Positions 60,684 through 64,000 of a stretch of 64,000 bases of DNA are shown here, one piece after another; within the stretch, counting starts at the first letter, position 1; every line of letters begins with the position of its first letter. The DNA comes from Dyadobacter fanqingshengii (GTDB lineage: Bacteria; Bacteroidota; Bacteroidia; Cytophagales; Spirosomataceae). The notes under the pieces are model-generated. The model saw only the letters and a program-made list of their open reading frames with translations, ran no database searches and was not told where the DNA came from. The stretch lies in contig NZ_CP098806.1 in the NCBI RefSeq assembly GCF_023822005.2, positions 1,302,001 to 1,366,000 on the forward strand, in the 5' to 3' direction. Position numbers and translations under genes: made by a program.

Positions 60684-61118
60684 ATGTCAACCATTACTCC
60701 ATCCCTGAAACTGTTCCTGAACCTTACCACAGTTCAGGCCCTGATTACCAAGCGATTCGACTCAAAACTGAGTAGCCACGGCGTGAGTTTGAATGAATTT
60801 CTGATACTGTTTCACCTCGGAGAAGCACCGGACGAGAAGATGCGGCGTGTAGATCTGGCTGAAAAAATCGGCTTAACAGCCTCCGGAATTACCAGGATGC
60901 TAACGCCATTGGAGAAACTTGGAATGGTCAAGCGCGAGGCAAACAGTCGCGATGCACGGGTATCTTACGTGAAGCTGGCGAATGCGGGCAAGCGCGTTTT
61001 AACAGAGGCGACTGCAACAGCCGAAGGGTTGGCCGACCAAATCCTTTCTCCCGTCAAAACGAAAAAGCTGGATGAAATCTCTAAAATGCTCCTGGAACTG
61101 GGCGGCACAATTGAATAG
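60684..61118 (+). CDS. MarR-family transcriptional regulator
   Basis: The 144-residue protein is a winged-helix MarR: LNEFLILFHLGEA, RRVDLAEKIGLTASGITRML (recognition helices), EKLGMVKREANSRDARVSYV (wing with the DxR motif) and a C-terminal dimerisation helix. It is transcribed from a promoter carrying a palindrome over the -33 box and is followed by a terminator, so it is monocistronic. The flanking genes are not obvious targets, so it probably controls distant genes, with a ligand that is not known. Confidence 0.93.
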   Translation: MSTITPSLKLFLNLTTVQALITKRFDSKLSSHGVSLNEFLILFHLGEAPDEKMRRVDLAEKIGLTASGITRMLTPLEKLGMVKREANSRDARVSYVKLANAGKRVLTEATATAEGLADQILSPVKTKKLDEISKMLLELGGTIE

Positions 61119-61159
61119 AAGCGGGCCAATATGAAGGTCTTTTCATACACGAAAAGGAA

Positions 61160-61195
61160 AACCCACCGAAATGCTTGACCGCATCGGTGGGTTTC
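61160..61195. terminator. Bidirectional intrinsic terminator
   Basis: AAACCCACCGA (61160-61170) and TCGGTGGGTTT (61185-61195) form a perfect 11-bp stem with a 14-nt loop between the convergent MarR and DUF4097 genes. Confidence 0.85.
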
Positions 61196-61221
61196 GTCGT
61201 TTCTGGCGCGGAGAGGCGGTT

Positions 61222-62052
61222 TTATTTCGCTTTTCGCACGTAAATATTGCCATTCATATTCTTCATCATAATTTCGCTTCCGCCGCCATTGATCTTGCCT
61301 TTTACCCAATCATCAATAGAAACTTTATACATGCCATCCTTGGCGCTTCGCGTCGCCTGCGGCGCGCTCTTGTCCACGTCCACATCAAAGTCGCTGTAAA
61401 TTTCGCCGCGGTCCGATTTCAGTTTTACATCGAACTTGGCAGTTGCCGGAATCGTCACATCCACGTTGCCATTGAGCGTAGAAAAAGCCATGGGCGAGGA
61501 CGTGTCGATGGTCTTGAAATTGGCTTTCAGTGTTCCGTTAATGGTGTTGGCAACAGCCGAGCCGGAGATGTTGGTCAGCGTGATGTCGCCGTTCACATTT
61601 TGTATTTCCATCTCCCCCGAAACGTTCTCGATAACGATGTCGCCATTGTTGATCGTACCCACTTTCAGACCGAATTTCTGAGGCACTTTGATTTCCAAAA
61701 GCATTGTTGTGTTGACCATTTTGGTAGTCAGTTTGACAACATTATGCTCCTCCGTTGCCGTCAGTTCCAGGCCACCTTTCCTGCTGATCCGCTTCATGCC
61801 GCCAGCTTCGCTCTTGGGTTTTTCATCATCTTCAGGGCTCTTAACAACCGCGTCGATCACGACCTGATTGCCGGAATAACCCGTAACCCGAATAGTCCCA
61901 TTGATGAGATTAACTTGCAATGATCCCGGTTTTCCTGCGTCCGATAACGGGACGACAAGTTGCTCCTTCGTGCCTGTCTGCGCCTGGATAGGACTGGCAA
62001 CACAGGCTAGCAAAGCGGCAATCGAGAGGGTTAATAAATGGTTGGTTTTCAT
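61222..62052 (-). CDS. Secreted DUF4097 beta-strand-repeat protein (second of pair)
   Basis: The 276-residue protein has a signal peptide (ALLACVASPIQAQ) and a DUF4097/adhesin-like solenoid of short beta strands with the repeated Asn-Gly pattern typical of this family (VNLINGTIRVTGYSGNQVVI, INNGDIVIENVSGEMEIQNV, NGDITLTNISGSAVANTING, MNGNIYVRKAK). It is 5 bp after its paralogue. The fold is a right-handed beta-helix-like sheet with no catalytic site. It is in an ECF sigma/anti-sigma operon and so is a likely envelope-stress effector. Confidence 0.85.
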   Translation of the reverse strand: MKTNHLLTLSIAALLACVASPIQAQTGTKEQLVVPLSDAGKPGSLQVNLINGTIRVTGYSGNQVVIDAVVKSPEDDEKPKSEAGGMKRISRKGGLELTATEEHNVVKLTTKMVNTTMLLEIKVPQKFGLKVGTINNGDIVIENVSGEMEIQNVNGDITLTNISGSAVANTINGTLKANFKTIDTSSPMAFSTLNGNVDVTIPATAKFDVKLKSDRGEIYSDFDVDVDKSAPQATRSAKDGMYKVSIDDWVKGKINGGGSEIMMKNMNGNIYVRKAK

Positions 62053-62057
62053 TTTTG

Positions 62058-62921
62058 TTATGATTGTTTTTTAATATAAATATTCCCGTTGAATGTTTCA
62101 AACTTGTAGGTCGGGCCGCCTTTTCCTATGCGGATCCTGGTTTCGGTGCTGAGCTTATAGACTGTTTTGTTCGGCTTGTTCTCCTCGTTTTTTACCACTT
62201 TCACCGGCAGCGACTCGGTATTTGGGAAGTCTGTATAAAACTCGCCATTGAAGCTTTTGAACTGGCAATCGGCGGAGAAAGTAGGAGGGTAGCTGATCTT
62301 GATGTCCCCGTTCAGCGTCTTGAAATCGGATTCGCCTGGCGGCAGCGTAATGTAATTGGCAATGACATTACCATTAACGGTCCGCGCAATGGCAGCGCCT
62401 CTTGCATTCACGATGGTAATCGCACCGTTCACATTATTAACGCCTAGTGAGCCCGTAACGTCCTTCACATCCACATCGCCGCCATTTACCGTCGAAACGT
62501 GCAAATTCATCGCAAATGGCACCTTTACAATAAAGTCGAGCTCAAAGTCATATTCGATTTTAGGCCCATCCCAGTTTCTTCTTCCACGATTGGGCCGTGA
62601 GTCGAACGGTTCGGCAATGTAGGCAGTAATGCTGTCTGCTTTCTGATCAAAATTCAGTTTGAATTCCTGCTTGCCCTTGTCCAGGATTTCGTTGGTTTTG
62701 CCGGTTATGGTTTTATCTATTTCAATTAACACCTTATCTCCGTTATAGCCTTCCACTTTAATAGAGCCATTAATGTTGTAAATGGCCAGCACATGGGCAG
62801 ATGCGCTTTGTGTTAAGCTAAACTCTTTACGCACATGCTCCTTGAATTCAAGCTTTTGTGCCGGGGCCTGGGTACAACAAAGCACCGCTCCCGCTAATAA
62901 GGGGATTGCAAAATATTTCAT
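62058..62921 (-). CDS. Secreted DUF4097 beta-strand-repeat protein (first of pair)
   Basis: The 287-residue protein has a signal peptide (LLAGAVLCCTQAPAQ) and the same repeated motif as the following gene (IYNINGSIKVEGYNGDKVLI, VNGGDVDVKDVTGSLGVNNV, NGAITIVNARGAAIARTVNG, FNGNIYIKKQS), so the two probably arose by duplication. It lies 25 bp after the anti-sigma gene. The function is unknown; co-location with sigma and anti-sigma factors is common for DUF4097 genes in this phylum. Confidence 0.85.
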   Translation of the reverse strand: MKYFAIPLLAGAVLCCTQAPAQKLEFKEHVRKEFSLTQSASAHVLAIYNINGSIKVEGYNGDKVLIEIDKTITGKTNEILDKGKQEFKLNFDQKADSITAYIAEPFDSRPNRGRRNWDGPKIEYDFELDFIVKVPFAMNLHVSTVNGGDVDVKDVTGSLGVNNVNGAITIVNARGAAIARTVNGNVIANYITLPPGESDFKTLNGDIKISYPPTFSADCQFKSFNGEFYTDFPNTESLPVKVVKNEENKPNKTVYKLSTETRIRIGKGGPTYKFETFNGNIYIKKQS

Positions 62922-62946
62922 GGCTAACAGTTGGATTATGGTTTAT

Positions 62947-63786
62947 TTAAGATAAGTCCTTGATTGTCTGTTCGATCTTGTTTTTTACCAGATCATTCAA
63001 TCCTTCTTTATGGAGTAACTTCCGCAATTCCTTCACTGAACCTTTTTCCTGTAATTTCACCATCACATCGGCCAAGGCAACCTGCACCATCGGAGAATCC
63101 TGCACAGCGAGCGATTTCACAAGCCCTTCCCGAACCACCGCGTCCTTTGCAAACTGTGTCAGCGCTTCCAATGCCACGAGGCGCACATTGACGTTTGCAT
63201 CGTTGTTTAATGTGGTGAAAAGGGCATTAATTACCTTTTCGTCAGCATGCGTAATGTCGCTCGTGTAACCCACGGCTCTGAGCCTCTCCGTTGCGGAAGG
63301 ATTTTCTATCAGCGCGAGCATCATGGTGCTTTTCATATCCTCCACCTGCGTCGCCAGCGTTTCAATTTGTTGCTGGTAGGCCGTTGCAGATACATTGCTT
63401 TTGCTTGTTTTATGGCCGATCACCCAGCCCAACCCAACGAGTAGGAGGCTGAAAGCGACTTGCACAGTCCACTGCGGGAGCACAAAATCACGCAGTTTTT
63501 CAACCCATGCCTGGAAAGAGAATGGCTTGCTGGTTTCTTCTGCTGCCTTAAAATTATCCAGCATTGCATAGAAATTGACACGCATTTCTTCACGAGGCTC
63601 GGGCACTTTCATCTTACCCAGACTTTCCCAAAGCTGCTTGTCAGCCGCAAATTCTTCCTGGCAACTCAGGCACCTGGCAAGGTGTCGTTCCACATTAAGC
63701 CGGTCCGCCTTGTCCAGATCGTTGTGAAGCCAGTCTTCCAGTTTATCTTTTGCATGTTCGCAACCCATGTCTTTATCGTCTTTCAT
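62947..63786 (-). CDS. Anti-sigma factor with zinc-finger and HEAT-like domain
   Basis: The 279-residue protein has an N-terminal zf-HC2-type motif (CEHAKDKLEDWL, then HLARCLSCQEEF, about residues 9-45), one TM helix (TVQVAFSLLLVGLGWVIG, about 127-144), a short coiled coil, and a C-terminal HEAT-repeat-like helical domain (about 175-275, VNVRLVALEALTQFAKDAVV). It binds and silences the ECF sigma encoded upstream; the outer domain may sense an envelope signal. Its start overlaps the sigma gene stop by 14 bp, a sign of coupling; a later ATG at 63768 is possible. Confidence 0.88.
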   Translation of the reverse strand: MKDDKDMGCEHAKDKLEDWLHNDLDKADRLNVERHLARCLSCQEEFAADKQLWESLGKMKVPEPREEMRVNFYAMLDNFKAAEETSKPFSFQAWVEKLRDFVLPQWTVQVAFSLLLVGLGWVIGHKTSKSNVSATAYQQQIETLATQVEDMKSTMMLALIENPSATERLRAVGYTSDITHADEKVINALFTTLNNDANVNVRLVALEALTQFAKDAVVREGLVKSLAVQDSPMVQVALADVMVKLQEKGSVKELRKLLHKEGLNDLVKNKIEQTIKDLS

Positions 63787-64000
63787 TTGTAAAAAACATT
63801 TTTTTCAACTCTCCCAATGCCCTGTGGACCCGCACCTTCACCGTTCCCTCGTTGATATTCAGAACTTTCGCAATTTCATCGTATTTCATTTCCTGGAACC
63901 GGCTTAATACAAGTGCTTCCCGGAAATCGTCGCTTAGCCCGGCCATTGCCTTATGCAGAAAATCGACGTCCTCTTTTTTCTCAAAACTTTCGTCAGCCAA
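63773..64000 (-). CDS. ECF sigma-70 factor, partial (5' end outside window)
   Basis: Only the last 75 codons are present and the frame stays open to the window edge. It contains sigma region 4 with an HTH (LSDDFREALVLSRFQEMKYD, then EIAKVLNINEGTVKVRVHRAL). It directs RNA polymerase to its operon and probably to other envelope genes. Overlap with the anti-sigma gene shows the usual sigma/anti-sigma operon. Confidence 0.9.
   Translation of the reverse strand: MADESFEKKEDVDFLHKAMAGLSDDFREALVLSRFQEMKYDEIAKVLNINEGTVKVRVHRALGELKKMFFTNERR

Noticed and set aside
61171-61923. 250-codon open frame on the plus strand
   Set aside because: It is antisense to the DUF4097 gene, which has a signal peptide and clear repeats; the frame has no domain and a His/Arg/Phe-biased composition.

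Overview
The window reads as ordinary chromosome from a member of the Bacteroidota, most likely Cytophagales and close to Dyadobacter/Spirosomataceae. The support is direct: a type IX secretion (T9SS) C-terminal domain on a peptidase, TonB-dependent receptor and Bacteroidota-style lipoprotein signals, promoters of the TTTG / TAnnTTTG type, a Bacteroidota-type carboxynorspermidine decarboxylase, and the Planctomycetes/Bacteroidota pair of PSCyt-DUF1553 and DUF1501 proteins. The genus is inference. I found no rRNA, tRNA, CRISPR array, insertion sequence or prophage.

Layout. 1-3.9 kb (minus): a partial secreted LolA-like gene, a TonB-dependent receptor and a secreted ChbG/YdjC-type deacetylase. 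3.9-11.1 kb (plus): an export-rich operon of a c-type cytochrome/DUF1553 lipoprotein, a Tat-type DUF1501 protein, a small lipoprotein and an M64 peptidase with a T9SS tail, closed by a strong bidirectional terminator. 11.1-14.7 kb (minus): an orphan ParA with a small non-ParB partner, a nested palindrome, and a TetR - small protein - MFS efflux operon with a TetR operator placed at its promoter. 14.7-18.2 kb (minus): a defence-like cluster (membrane protein, PD-(D/E)XK-type nuclease, RHH antitoxin, PIN toxin, TaqI-like adenine methyltransferase). 18.2-21.1 kb (minus): a compact three-gene cassette, bounded by a terminator and a palindromic operator candidate, encoding a coiled-coil protein, a two-TM PspA-like coiled-coil protein and a membrane-anchored Ppx/GppA-like ASKHA protein; this is my best candidate for an undescribed system.

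21.2-32.4 kb holds metabolic and envelope genes: a sugar isomerase-like protein, alpha/beta hydrolase, second MFS transporter, class C serine hydrolase, small secreted proteins, bestrophin overlapping a DEDDh exonuclease, nspC and a PIG-L deacetylase. 32.5-50.7 kb is largely housekeeping: pyrG, yidC, an LpoA-like periplasmic-binding protein, hemL, a glycosyltransferase, hisS, hisGDC, and an AddA-like UvrD helicase whose C-terminal nuclease domain appears inactivated.

50.8-57.6 kb is a four-gene signalling operon: a hybrid kinase with three receivers, CheR, a receiver-less CheB, and a second hybrid kinase, with no chemotaxis receptors or CheA/W. 57.7-61.1 kb carries a Gly-rich lipoprotein, a ClC chloride transporter/channel with CBS domains, and a MarR regulator with an operator over its own promoter. 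61.2-64 kb (minus) is an ECF sigma (cut by the window edge) - anti-sigma - DUF4097 - DUF4097 operon, probably envelope stress.
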